Of a stretch of DNA of 18,571 bases, positions 1 through 7,035 are shown in pieces. Under the pieces are notes generated by a model. It did not search any database, was not told the DNA's origin, and worked only from the letters and a program-made list of their open reading frames with translations. Every line of letters starts with the position of its first letter. Position 1 is the stretch's first letter. The stretch comes from Candidatus Sulfotelmatobacter sp. (GTDB taxonomy: Bacteria; Acidobacteriota; Terriglobia; Terriglobales; SbA1): assembly GCA_030151135.1 (NCBI GenBank), contig JASLEQ010000111.1, positions 1 to 18,571 on the forward strand. The letters are read 5' to 3'. Both the position numbers and the translations under genes were made by a program.

Positions 1-974
1 TCCAGCGCCTCTCGCAAGGGCGTAAACCAAAGCCCGAAGTACACAAGCTCCGCATACTTCAATCCAATGTGCTGCTTGAAATGCGCAACATCGCGTTCCA
101 GACAAAGCGCCTCAAGTTCGCGGTGCGCTGCAATCAGCAAGGTCCCACCCGGCGTCTCATAACACCCGCGAGATTTGATTCCGACAAACCGGTTCTCGAC
201 GAGATCAATGCGCCCTACTGCATTGCGCGCACCAATCTCGTTCAACAACTCAACCAGGGACACTGGATCCATCTCCATCCCATTCACTGAAACCGGAATG
301 CCCTGCACGAACCCGATGCTCACCTTCTCTTCTTTATCGGGTGCATCTTGCGGCGAGAGCGTGATCTGCCAGGTCGTCGGAAACGGCGCATTGGCGGCAT
401 CTTCCAGTTCGCCGCCTTCATGGCTGATGTGCCACAAATTACGGTCCCTGCTATGGATTTTCTCCCTCGAGGCCGCGACCGGGATCCCGTGCGCCTCCGC
501 ATAATCGAGGCAGTCCTCGCGCGACTTCAAGGTCCACTCACGCCAGGGCGCGATGATCTTCAACTCGGGAGCCAGCGCCTGATAGGTCAACTCGAAGCGA
601 ACCTGATCGTTTCCCTTGCCGGTGCAGCCATGAGCGACAGCCGTCGCTCCCTCGCGCAAAGCGACCTCCACCTGATGCTTTGCAATCACTGGACGCGCTA
701 ATGAAGTTCCGAGAAGATATTTATGCTCGTACACCGCTCCGGCCTTCAGGGCAGGGAAAACATAACCTGTCAGAAACTCTTCGCGCAGATCTTCCACGAT
801 CACTTTGCTCGCGCCAGTCTTGTACGCCTTCTCGACGACCGCCTCGATATCGTCCCCTTGCCCGACATCGCCGACCATCGCGATCACTTCATAGGAATAA
901 TTTTCCTTCAGCCACGGAATTATGATCGACGTGTCGAGTCCACCGGAATATGCAAGAACTACTTTTTCAGGCAT
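1..974 (-). CDS. argG: Argininosuccinate synthase, 3' end beyond the window
   Basis: Joins citrulline and aspartate, using ATP, to make argininosuccinate, the penultimate step of arginine synthesis in the cytoplasm. About 324 N-terminal residues are visible, out of roughly 400 to 450 usual for the family; the C-terminal part lies left of base 1. The protein opens with [16 protein letters not shown], whose SGGLDTS is the ATP pyrophosphatase loop. [15 protein letters not shown], the family signature, follows near residue 115. The ATG at 974 has AAGGAG at 980-985, 5 bases upstream, inside the end of argF. The argF stop at 967-969 lies inside argG, giving an 8-base overlap that suggests coupled translation. 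It is the last visible gene of the argR-C-B-F-G operon. I translated it directly from the complementary strand; identification is firm. Confidence 0.96.
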   Translation of the reverse strand, partial: MPEKVVLAYSGGLDTSIIIPWLKENYSYEVIAMVGDVGQGDDIEAVVEKAYKTGASKVIVEDLREEFLTGYVFPALKAGAVYEHKYLLGTSLARPVIAKHQVEVALREGATAVAHGCTGKGNDQVRFELTYQALAPELKIIAPWREWTLKSREDCLDYAEAHGIPVAASREKIHSRDRNLWHISHEGGELEDAANAPFPTTWQITLSPQDAPDKEEKVSIGFVQGIPVSVNGMEMDPVSLVELLNEIGARNAVGRIDLVENRFVGIKSRGCYETPGGTLLIAAHRELEALCLERDVAHFKQHIGLKYAELVYFGLWFTPLREAL

Positions 975-1977
975 GTGTGCTCCTTACGGGCAGACGCACC
1001 GCGCCGCCCAGCAATATATAAAGAATGGCTTTCTGAACGTGCAGGCGGTTTTCCGCTTGGTCAAAGATCACCGACTGCTCGCTATCCATGATTTCGTCGG
1101 TAACTTCTTCGCCGCGATGGGCTGGCAAGCAATGCATGAACACTGCGTGCGGTGCAGCTTCTCCCACCAATTTCTTGTTGACCTGATATGGCGGGAAAAT
1201 CTCTGCCCGCTTCGCGGCTTCCTGCTCCTGCCCCATGCTGGCCCAGGCGTCGGTATAAATTGCATCCACGCCGGCGACGGCAGCGTGAGGATCCGTAAAA
1301 AATTCCAGTTTCGCCCCAGTCTGCTTACCGATTTTCTTTGCCTCTGCTACGATCTGCGGATTGCACGAATAGCCCTTCGGCGTCGCGATCCGAATGGATG
1401 ATCCCAGGCAAGCGCAGGTCAACATCAAAGAATGCGCCACGTTGTTCCCGTCCCCGACATACGCGAGCGTGATCCCTTTCACTCCGCCAAAGTGCTCCTG
1501 CAGAGTAAAGTAATCCGCTAAAGCCTGGCATGGATGCTCCAGATCGCTCAACGCGTTGATCACCGGGATCGACGCGTATTCAGCCATCCCGGTGATTGTC
1601 TCGTGCGAGAACGTGCGCAGGACAATCACGTCCACCCAACGCTCGAGGTTATGCGCGATGTCGCTCAGCTTCTCGCGCGCATCCAGGCGGCCCTTCGATT
1701 GATCTACGAACATCGCCGTGCCGCCAAGGCTCACCATCCCCGACTCAAAAGTCAGACGCGTCCTGAGCGACGGCTTCTCGAAAAACATCACCATCTGTTT
1801 TCCTGCCAGCGCGCGTGAAAACACCGACGGCCGCGATTTCATCAATTCCGTCAGATGCAGTACAGCTTCTACTCCATGCGGACCCAGATCGCGCGTGGAA
1901 ATCAGATCCGGACACCAGAAAACTCCAGGCAAAACCTGCGGCATTGTCCCTGGCTTGCCAAGTAATTGCGTGTTCAA
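967..1977 (-). CDS. argF: Ornithine carbamoyltransferase (anabolic)
   Basis: Transfers the carbamoyl group from carbamoyl phosphate to ornithine, giving citrulline. The 336 residues match the family length of about 300 to 335. Visible motifs, in order: the carbamoyl-phosphate loop as SLRTR (70-74), where most family members have STRTR; HPCQ (148-151); the ornithine-binding DAWASMG (243-249); and [11 protein letters not shown] (282-292). The DxxxSMG and HCLP pair argues for true ornithine rather than an N-acetyl- or N-succinyl-ornithine substrate. The chosen start is TTG at 1977, with AGAGGA 7 bases upstream. An ATG at residue 12 (base 1944) is an alternative with a weaker ribosome site. The gene follows argB after 53 bases and overlaps argG by 8. 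Confidence 0.95.
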   Translation of the reverse strand: MNTQLLGKPGTMPQVLPGVFWCPDLISTRDLGPHGVEAVLHLTELMKSRPSVFSRALAGKQMVMFFEKPSLRTRLTFESGMVSLGGTAMFVDQSKGRLDAREKLSDIAHNLERWVDVIVLRTFSHETITGMAEYASIPVINALSDLEHPCQALADYFTLQEHFGGVKGITLAYVGDGNNVAHSLMLTCACLGSSIRIATPKGYSCNPQIVAEAKKIGKQTGAKLEFFTDPHAAVAGVDAIYTDAWASMGQEQEAAKRAEIFPPYQVNKKLVGEAAPHAVFMHCLPAHRGEEVTDEIMDSEQSVIFDQAENRLHVQKAILYILLGGAVRLPVRSTHA

Positions 1978-2030
1978 CGTTGAGTCCTCTTTCTCATTTG
2001 GACTCGCTTCACCTCGCCCGGATTCACAAA

Positions 2031-2816
2031 CTAAGCGCAGGTCACTTCAGTCCCGCAATTCAACTTCGTCAAATAAAACTGCGGCAGAGCATCAGCTTCC
2101 GCCGCGGGCAAAATCCTGACCCGCCCCACTCCTTGTTTCAGCGCCTGCGTGCATGCGGCAAGTTTCGGCAACATCCCGCCGCTGATCACCGATCCAGCTG
2201 CCAGTGCCTGCGCCTCCTTCGTGTTGAGCCACGGAATCACCGCGCCTTCCGCATTCTTCACACCCGGCACGTCCGTCAGAAAAATCAGTGCATTCGCATG
2301 GCACGCGGACGCGCACGCCGCCGCCATCTCGTCCGCATTCACGTTGTAATACTCGCCATCCGCCCCCAGTGCCAGCGATGCGAGCACCGGAATGCCGCCC
2401 TGCTGCCACAAAGCCTCGATCCAGCAAGGTTCGGCAAAACAGATTTCGCCAACGTATCCCAGATCGTTTCCGTTGACCTGCTTGCGTCGCGCGCGAAATG
2501 TCATCCCATCGCCGCCGCAAAATCCAATGGCAGGCATGCCGGCAGCTTGAATGGCTGCTACCAGTTTCTTGTTCACCATCCCGCCAAGCACCATCAGTGC
2601 TACGTCCCGCGTCTCCGCGTCGGTCACGCGCAGGCCGTTTACGAACTCGCTGCTCTTGCCCAATTGCTTCAGGATGCGCGTCAACGCGCCTCCGCCCCCG
2701 TGGACCACGGCCACGCGATGCCCATCCTGCGCCAATTCGGCGACGGCCTTCGCGCATTTGCGCAGAGTGTCCGCATCCTCAAGCGCGGCTCCTCCGATTT
2801 TGACCACAATCGTCAT
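2031..2816 (-). CDS. argB: Acetylglutamate kinase
   Basis: Phosphorylates N-acetylglutamate, the second step of the acetylated arginine route. With the start at 2816 it has 261 residues beginning MTIVVKIGG, close to the 258 of the E. coli enzyme. The amino-acid-kinase glycine loops are KIGG (6-9) and HGGGG (39-43), and FVNGLRVTD (58-66) is the substrate region. The open frame extends eight codons upstream to 2840, but the start at 2816 gives an ATGA overlap with the argC stop (2813-2815) and fits the conserved beginning. There is no N-terminal extension helix of the kind found in arginine-sensitive hexameric kinases, so the enzyme is probably not feedback-inhibited (inference). No argD lies between it and argF, where one is often found. 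Confidence 0.95.
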   Translation of the reverse strand: MTIVVKIGGAALEDADTLRKCAKAVAELAQDGHRVAVVHGGGGALTRILKQLGKSSEFVNGLRVTDAETRDVALMVLGGMVNKKLVAAIQAAGMPAIGFCGGDGMTFRARRKQVNGNDLGYVGEICFAEPCWIEALWQQGGIPVLASLALGADGEYYNVNADEMAAACASACHANALIFLTDVPGVKNAEGAVIPWLNTKEAQALAAGSVISGGMLPKLAACTQALKQGVGRVRILPAAEADALPQFYLTKLNCGTEVTCA

Positions 2817-3862
2817 TGCAGCCCCTCTTCCTCGCCCCATCCATACATGAGGTTCATGTTTTGCACCGCCTGTCCTGCTGCGCCTTTTAGCAGGTTATCG
2901 ATGCACGAAATCAGCACTAACCGCCGCCCGTCTTCCGCCAAACAGAACCCCAGGTCGCAATAATTCGTGTTGAGCGAAAATTGCACTTGGGGGAGCTTGG
3001 GTGTCTTGAAAACTCTCACCCACCGCTTGCCCTCGTAGAAAGTCTGAAAGCACGATTCGACCTCAAGCGCGCTCATCTCTCGATCCAGATGTACGTAAAC
3101 TGTGGACAAGATACCCCGAGGAATCGGCAGCAGATGCGGAGTAAAAATAATCTCCTGATCTTCCAGCCCAAGCTGCTCCACTATCTCCCCGAGGTGTCGA
3201 TGATTGAAAACGGCGTACGCGGACAGGTTATCGGCCACCGACACGAAGTGCGTCTTCGCCGTTGGTTCTTTGCCCGCCCCAGAGACGCCGGACTTCGAGT
3301 CGGAAATAATGCCACGGCTTCGGTCCACAACGCCCGCCTTCAATAGAGGAGCGAGAGCCAGGATGACCGATGTCGCGTAGCATCCTGGATTTGCCACCAG
3401 CCTCGCATTCGCAATGCATTCCGCATTCAGTTCCGGCAATCCGTAAATCGCGCGCATGGTCAGTTCATTGGCTGCGCGTTCATCAGCATCTTCGAAGCTG
3501 TAGATCGCCCGATGCCGCTCCTGTTTCAGTCGCCACGCGCCGCTGAGATCGATCACTCGAAGCCCTTGCCCGATGGCCTCCGGAACCAGCGACCGCGAAA
3601 CCTCATGCGGCGTTGCAAGGAACAGTAATTCGACTCCCTGGCTCTTTATTGCTGACCACGAAAGTGGATGCAGCGGGTAACCGCCATTCCCGTACAGGGC
3701 AGGGAAGACGTCGGCGAGATCGCTGGGGCCGCCATTGTCCGCCGAGCGCCGCAGTAGCATCGGTTTCTCCATACGCGGATGTCGCAGGAGGATGCGCGTC
3801 AGCTCGAGTCCGGAATACCCGGTCGCGCCCATCACCGCCACTTTCCTTTTCGCCGGAATCAT
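2813..3862 (-). CDS. argC: N-acetyl-gamma-glutamyl-phosphate reductase
   Basis: Reduces N-acetylglutamyl phosphate to the semialdehyde with NADPH, the third step of arginine synthesis. From the ATG at 3862 it has 349 residues, the usual length. GATGYSG (12-18) is the nucleotide-binding loop, ANPGCYAT holds the catalytic Cys161, and SGVSGAGKEPT (191-201) and NHRHLGEI (220-227) are conserved active-site segments. The frame is open upstream to 3919, but that would add 19 residues overlapping argR by 61 bases. The start at 3862 makes an ATGA overlap with the argR stop (3859-3861), as at the argC/argB junction. The three genes are therefore likely translated in a coupled way from one message. Confidence 0.96.
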   Translation of the reverse strand: MIPAKRKVAVMGATGYSGLELTRILLRHPRMEKPMLLRRSADNGGPSDLADVFPALYGNGGYPLHPLSWSAIKSQGVELLFLATPHEVSRSLVPEAIGQGLRVIDLSGAWRLKQERHRAIYSFEDADERAANELTMRAIYGLPELNAECIANARLVANPGCYATSVILALAPLLKAGVVDRSRGIISDSKSGVSGAGKEPTAKTHFVSVADNLSAYAVFNHRHLGEIVEQLGLEDQEIIFTPHLLPIPRGILSTVYVHLDREMSALEVESCFQTFYEGKRWVRVFKTPKLPQVQFSLNTNYCDLGFCLAEDGRRLVLISCIDNLLKGAAGQAVQNMNLMYGWGEEEGLQ

Positions 3863-4305
3863 CCCAGCATTTCCTCTATCCGGCCGGCCAACGCCCTCGC
3901 CTCTTCTTTGTCGGGACATACAATCAGTATCGTGTCGTCCCCGGCAATCGTTCCCACTACCTCGCTCCAGTCGGTTTCATCCAGGGCTGCGGCCACGGGC
4001 TGAGCGCTTCCGACAATCGTCTTGATGACGAGCTGGTTCTGTGCCGTGCGAATGTCCAATACGAATTCCTTTACCAGGCGGGACACGGGCGGCAACGCCA
4101 CCCCCGCGCCGTTTTCCCCTTGGGACAGCGAATATCCGCTCGACGTCTTACTCAGATTCAAATCGCGGATGTCTCTTGAAAGCGTCGCTTGTCCGACCTT
4201 GAATCCGCGCCTCCGCAAATGGCGCTGCAGGTCTTCCTGGCTCGCCACTGATCCGTGTTTCAGAACGTCCAGAACCGCTCGTTGTCGTAATGTTTTATTC
4301 ATCAT
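3859..4305 (-). CDS. argR: Arginine repressor, first gene of the arg operon
   Basis: Arginine-sensing transcription regulator of the ArgR/AhrC family, normally a hexamer that binds ARG boxes when arginine is present. The 148 residues match the family. The N-terminal winged helix covers about residues 5-60, with recognition segment ATLSRDIRDLNL (40-51). The C-terminal oligomerisation and arginine-binding domain contains GTIAGDDT (118-125). The protein starts MMNKT, so either of two adjacent ATGs (4305 or 4302) could be used. No Shine-Dalgarno sequence is seen close upstream. Unlike the isolated E. coli argR, it leads the operon and overlaps argC by four bases. Tandem ARG boxes at its 5' end indicate self-regulation together with the enzyme genes. 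Confidence 0.96.
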   Translation of the reverse strand: MMNKTLRQRAVLDVLKHGSVASQEDLQRHLRRRGFKVGQATLSRDIRDLNLSKTSSGYSLSQGENGAGVALPPVSRLVKEFVLDIRTAQNQLVIKTIVGSAQPVAAALDETDWSEVVGTIAGDDTILIVCPDKEEARALAGRIEEMLG

Positions 4306-4320
4306 GAATATATATTCATA
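4303..4320 (-). promoter_or_regulatory. ARG box 1 (ArgR operator), proximal
   Basis: A perfect TGAAT-ATAT-ATTCA palindrome occupies 4305-4318, the core of the 18-bp ARG box known from E. coli and Bacillus. It overlaps the argR start codon (4303-4305), so bound repressor could block both transcription and access to the start. Recognition rests on the sequence match; binding by this ArgR is inferred. Confidence 0.85.
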
Positions 4321-4322
4321 AA

Positions 4323-4340
4323 AGTGAATAAATATTTCCT
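4323..4340 (-). promoter_or_regulatory. ARG box 2 (ArgR operator), distal and imperfect
   Basis: TGAAT-AAAT-ATTTC lies at 4325-4338. The left half is perfect and the right half degenerate. Its centre is 20 bp from that of box 1, so two 18-bp boxes sit 2 bp apart, the spacing reported for the E. coli argR operator. It covers the predicted transcription start of the operon and touches the -10 element. Confidence 0.72.
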
Positions 4341-4368
4341 ATCTTAGGGGACTGACCCGAAATGTCAA
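4341..4368 (-). promoter_or_regulatory. Sigma70-like promoter of the argR-C-B-F-G operon
   Basis: On the minus strand a consensus TTGACA (-35, 4363-4368) is followed after 16 bases by TAAGAT (-10, 4341-4346; four of six consensus bases). Transcription would start near 4334, inside ARG box 2, leaving a leader of about 30 bases before the argR ATG. The link to the operators makes this promoter more credible than the hexamers alone. Confidence 0.65.
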
Positions 4369-4471
4369 GGGGTAATGTTCCCTGGCGCGAATTTCTCCGC
4401 AGGCTTCCACGACCGAAATTTCAGGAACCGTGGCATCCGTTCTTGCCGCTGCGCGAAGGTAATCGCAGGCT

Positions 4472-4499
4472 TTGGCCCCGCGCCCAGCCTTGGTAGACT
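4472..4499 (+). promoter_or_regulatory. Possible weak promoter for glpF
   Basis: TTGGCC (4472-4477) and TAGACT (4494-4499) are 16 bases apart, each matching the sigma70 consensus at four of six positions. The pair lies 33 bases before the glpF ATG. The rest of the spacer between the divergent argR and glpF genes shows nothing stronger. A chance match is quite possible. Confidence 0.28.
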
Positions 4500-4532
4500 A
4501 CTTCGCGGTCAGGAAGCCACCTCGGAGACACA

Positions 4533-5306
4533 ATGACCTCGAAGCCATCTTTGTTGGCGGAAGTAGTGGCTGAACTGTTAGGAACGTTCGTTCTGATTCT
4601 TTTCGGAAATGGCGTCGTTGCCATGGTCCTGCTGTTCCCTACAAGTAATCCCGGAGAGACCATTCACGGCGGGTTCACGAATATCACTCTCGGTTGGGGA
4701 CTCGCCGTCACCATGGGCGTCTATATTGCCGGCAAGATCTCTGGCGCTCACTTGAATCCTGCGGTGACTCTGGCTCTTGCGGTGTTTCGAAAGTTTCCCT
4801 GGCGCAAAGTGATTCCGTATTCTGTCGCTCAAACTATGGGAGCGTTTCTGGCAGCCGCCCTCGTCTATTGGAATTACCTTCCCGCATTCCGCCAGACCGA
4901 TCCTCTGCTCGAAAAGACCGCAGGTGTCTTCACCACCTTCCCCGCATTCCCCGGACAGCCGCAAGCCGGCTTTCTCGATCAGTTGATCGGCACCGCACTG
5001 CTTGTCCTTCTAGTCCTCGCCATCACCGATGAATTCAACGCTCCGCCGGGTGCGAATCTGGCTCCCCTGATGATCGGCCTGATCGTGGTGGCGATCGGCA
5101 TGAGCTTTGGCGGCATGCACGGATATGCTATTAACCCCGCGCGCGATTTCGGCCCGCGTCTTTTCACCGTCGTCGCCGGCTTTCGCAACAACGGTCTTAC
5201 CGATGGAACCCACGTCTGGTGGATCCCAATCGTAGCTCCTTTAATAGGAGGTTTGATCGGCGCAGCGACCTACGATTTCGCCATCCGCCGTTTTCTGAAA
5301 CAGTAA
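4533..5306 (+). CDS. glpF: Glycerol uptake facilitator (aquaglyceroporin)
   Basis: Inner-membrane channel of the MIP family that lets glycerol and similar small polyols enter by diffusion. At 257 residues it is slightly shorter than E. coli GlpF. The two half-helix NPA motifs are GAHLNPAVT (NPA at 75-77) and GYAINPARDFGPR (NPARD at 201-205); the Asp after the second NPA is typical of glycerol rather than water channels. By alignment with E. coli GlpF, the selectivity filter is Trp55, Tyr198 (Phe in E. coli) and Arg204. Six hydrophobic helices are evident. The ATG at 4533 has GGAG 5 bases upstream. It precedes glpK, so imported glycerol is trapped by phosphorylation. No glpD or glp regulator is in the window. 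Confidence 0.95.
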   Translation: MTSKPSLLAEVVAELLGTFVLILFGNGVVAMVLLFPTSNPGETIHGGFTNITLGWGLAVTMGVYIAGKISGAHLNPAVTLALAVFRKFPWRKVIPYSVAQTMGAFLAAALVYWNYLPAFRQTDPLLEKTAGVFTTFPAFPGQPQAGFLDQLIGTALLVLLVLAITDEFNAPPGANLAPLMIGLIVVAIGMSFGGMHGYAINPARDFGPRLFTVVAGFRNNGLTDGTHVWWIPIVAPLIGGLIGAATYDFAIRRFLKQ

Positions 5307-5329
5307 GAGACGACATTCCGCTAAAGCGC

Positions 5330-5389
5330 GCATGCGAAAGTCGCATGCCAACGGCCGACAGTCGGCGCTATATGAAAGCCCGGCCCGGG
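5330..5389 (+). repeat. Three short inverted repeats between glpF and glpK
   Basis: Three hairpin-forming repeats lie in 60 bases: GCATGCGA (5330-5337) with TCGCATGC (5341-5348), an 8-bp stem with a 3-base loop; GCCGAC (5354-5359) with GTCGGC (5361-5366); and CCCGG (5379-5383) with CCGGG (5385-5389). None is followed by a T-run, so they are not ordinary intrinsic terminators. They may act as RNA stability or processing elements that set the glpF to glpK ratio, or as DNA-binding sites. The rest of the 149-base spacer shows only the glpK ribosome site. Confidence 0.6.
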
Positions 5390-5445
5390 AGTGCCGCAAT
5401 AAGATGTTAAAAAGCACCTGAGTCTCGAAGGATCGCTACATCTCC

Positions 5446-5451
5446 AGGAGG
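5446..5451 (+). promoter_or_regulatory. Ribosome binding site fixing the glpK GTG start
   Basis: AGGAGG lies 4 bases before the GTG at 5456. This strong site supports the GTG start and the short N-terminus typical of glycerol kinases. Confidence 0.85.
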
Positions 5452-5455
5452 CATC

Positions 5456-6934
5456 GTGAATTACGTTCTCGCTCTTGATCAGGGCACAACCAGCTCCCGC
5501 GCCCTTCTTTTCGATAAAGAAGGATCCATCCGCGCCTCAGCCCAGTGGGAATTCGATCAGATCTTTCCTCAACCGGGATGGGTCGAGCACAATCCCGAAC
5601 AGATCGCCTCCTCGCAAATCGCCGTTGCCATCGAGGCTCTCACTCGGGCTGGCGCTCAGCCGTCAGACATTGCCGCGATCGGCATTGCCAACCAGCGCGA
5701 GACAACAATCGTATGGAACCGCGAGTCTGGACAGCCGATCTACAACGCCATCGTTTGGCAAGATCGCCGCACCGCCGGTTTCTGCGAACAACTTCGTCAT
5801 GACGGTCACGCCCCACTTATTCAGCAGCGCACTGGGCTGCTCATAGATGCTTATTTTTCTTCCACCAAAATTGCTTGGATGCTCGAGAACGTCCCGGGCG
5901 CCCGCGCTCTGGCCGACGCGGGAAAGCTCGCCTTCGGAACCGTCGATAGCTGGCTCGTTTGGAAATTAACGCATGGCAAGGTTCATGCGACCGATATCAG
6001 CAATGCCTCCCGCACGATGCTGTTCAATATCCATCAATGCGTGTGGGACCAGGATCTATTGGATTTGTTTCGTATCCCACGATCGATGATGCCCGAGGTC
6101 CGTTCCTGCAGCCAGCTTTACAGCGAATCAGAAATTGAAGGAATCAATGGAATTCCGATCGCAGGCATCGCCGGTGATCAACAAGCGGCACTCTTCGGAC
6201 AGCGATGTCACCGCCCCGGCATGACCAAAAATACTTATGGCACCGGTTGCTTCATGCTGCAGAACACGGGAACGCGCGCAGTGCCCTCGAAGAACCAACT
6301 GGTGACCACCATCGCTTGGAAGATTAGAGACAAAGTCGAGTATGCACTCGAAGGAAGCGTCTTTATCGGCGGTGCAGTCGTGCAGTGGTTGCGAGATGGT
6401 CTCGGCCTCATTCGCAAGTCGGAGGAGGTGGAAGCTTTAGCTAGTTCCGTTCCCGACAACGGTGGAGTCTACCTCGTCCCCGCGTTCGTCGGGCTCGGCG
6501 CGCCGCACTGGGATTCCTTCGCGCGCGGTTCCATTTTCGGGCTCACGCGCGGTACTACTGCCGGTCATCTTGCACGAGCCGCCGTCGAAAGCATCGCCTA
6601 TCAGGTGGCCGATCTGCTTGACGCCATGCGCGCTGACTCCGGCGACGCGGTCAGCGAGTTGAGAGTCGACGGTGGCGCTGCGGCCAATGACGCACTCATG
6701 CAATTCCAGGCCGACATCCTTGGCGTTCCCGTCGTCCGTCCCGCCGTAATCGAGACGACCGCCTTCGGCGCTGCATACCTCGCAGGGCTCGCGGTAGGAT
6801 TTTGGAAGCACGATTCGTCCCTCGAATCCCTTTCTGGTCGACGCTTCGAACCAAAGATGCCGCAATCGCAGGCACGCACCTTGCGCAGTCGATGGAACGA
6901 AGCTGTTTCGCGATCGAAGAAATGGGAGCAATAG
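5456..6934 (+). CDS. glpK: Glycerol kinase
   Basis: Phosphorylates glycerol with ATP to sn-glycerol 3-phosphate in the cytoplasm, feeding glycolysis and lipid synthesis. It is an FGGY-family kinase of 492 residues, the usual length. Visible motifs: the first phosphate loop [13 protein letters not shown] (8-20); glycerol-contacting RET (81-83) and WQD (101-103); DAYFSSTK (131-138); [13 protein letters not shown], whose Asp241 matches the catalytic base; the second phosphate segment YGTG (261-264); and the adenosine-site VDGGAAAND in the C-terminal half. The start is a GTG with a strong AGGAGG. It lies 149 bases after glpF on the same strand and converges with the next gene. Confidence 0.97.
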   Translation: MNYVLALDQGTTSSRALLFDKEGSIRASAQWEFDQIFPQPGWVEHNPEQIASSQIAVAIEALTRAGAQPSDIAAIGIANQRETTIVWNRESGQPIYNAIVWQDRRTAGFCEQLRHDGHAPLIQQRTGLLIDAYFSSTKIAWMLENVPGARALADAGKLAFGTVDSWLVWKLTHGKVHATDISNASRTMLFNIHQCVWDQDLLDLFRIPRSMMPEVRSCSQLYSESEIEGINGIPIAGIAGDQQAALFGQRCHRPGMTKNTYGTGCFMLQNTGTRAVPSKNQLVTTIAWKIRDKVEYALEGSVFIGGAVVQWLRDGLGLIRKSEEVEALASSVPDNGGVYLVPAFVGLGAPHWDSFARGSIFGLTRGTTAGHLARAAVESIAYQVADLLDAMRADSGDAVSELRVDGGAAANDALMQFQADILGVPVVRPAVIETTAFGAAYLAGLAVGFWKHDSSLESLSGRRFEPKMPQSQARTLRSRWNEAVSRSKKWEQ

Positions 6935-6952
6935 CGCTCCTATAAACAGGAT

Positions 6953-6988
6953 GCCCCAACTCGCCCTGTTTGCGAAAACTGGGGCTTT
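6953..6988 (+). terminator. Probable intrinsic terminator after glpK
   Basis: The outer stem pairs GCCCCA (6953-6958) with TGGGGC (6980-6985), and an inner stem pairs TCGC (6961-6964) with GCGA (6972-6975) around a 7-base loop. TTT follows at 6986-6988, so the T-run is short. An alternative hairpin pairs AAACAGG (6944-6950) with CCTGTTT (6965-6971), and the two are mutually exclusive. It sits just after glpK in the 101-base convergent spacer. Confidence 0.55.
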
Positions 6989-7035
6989 CAGCGGAAGTGG
7001 GAATCGGCCTCACCGTGAAATAACCAGTCGCGAGC

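Noticed and set aside
1815..2963. Long plus-strand open frame (382 codons) opposite argB and the ends of argF and argC
   Set aside because: It is antisense to confidently identified genes, is rich in Arg, His, Ser and Pro as expected of a shadow frame, and has no recognisable domain.
4288..4301. Third ARG box within the start of argR (TGAAT-AAAA-CATTA)
   Set aside because: Only the left half matches, and its centre is 17 bp from box 1 rather than 20 or 21, so it is more likely just coding sequence.
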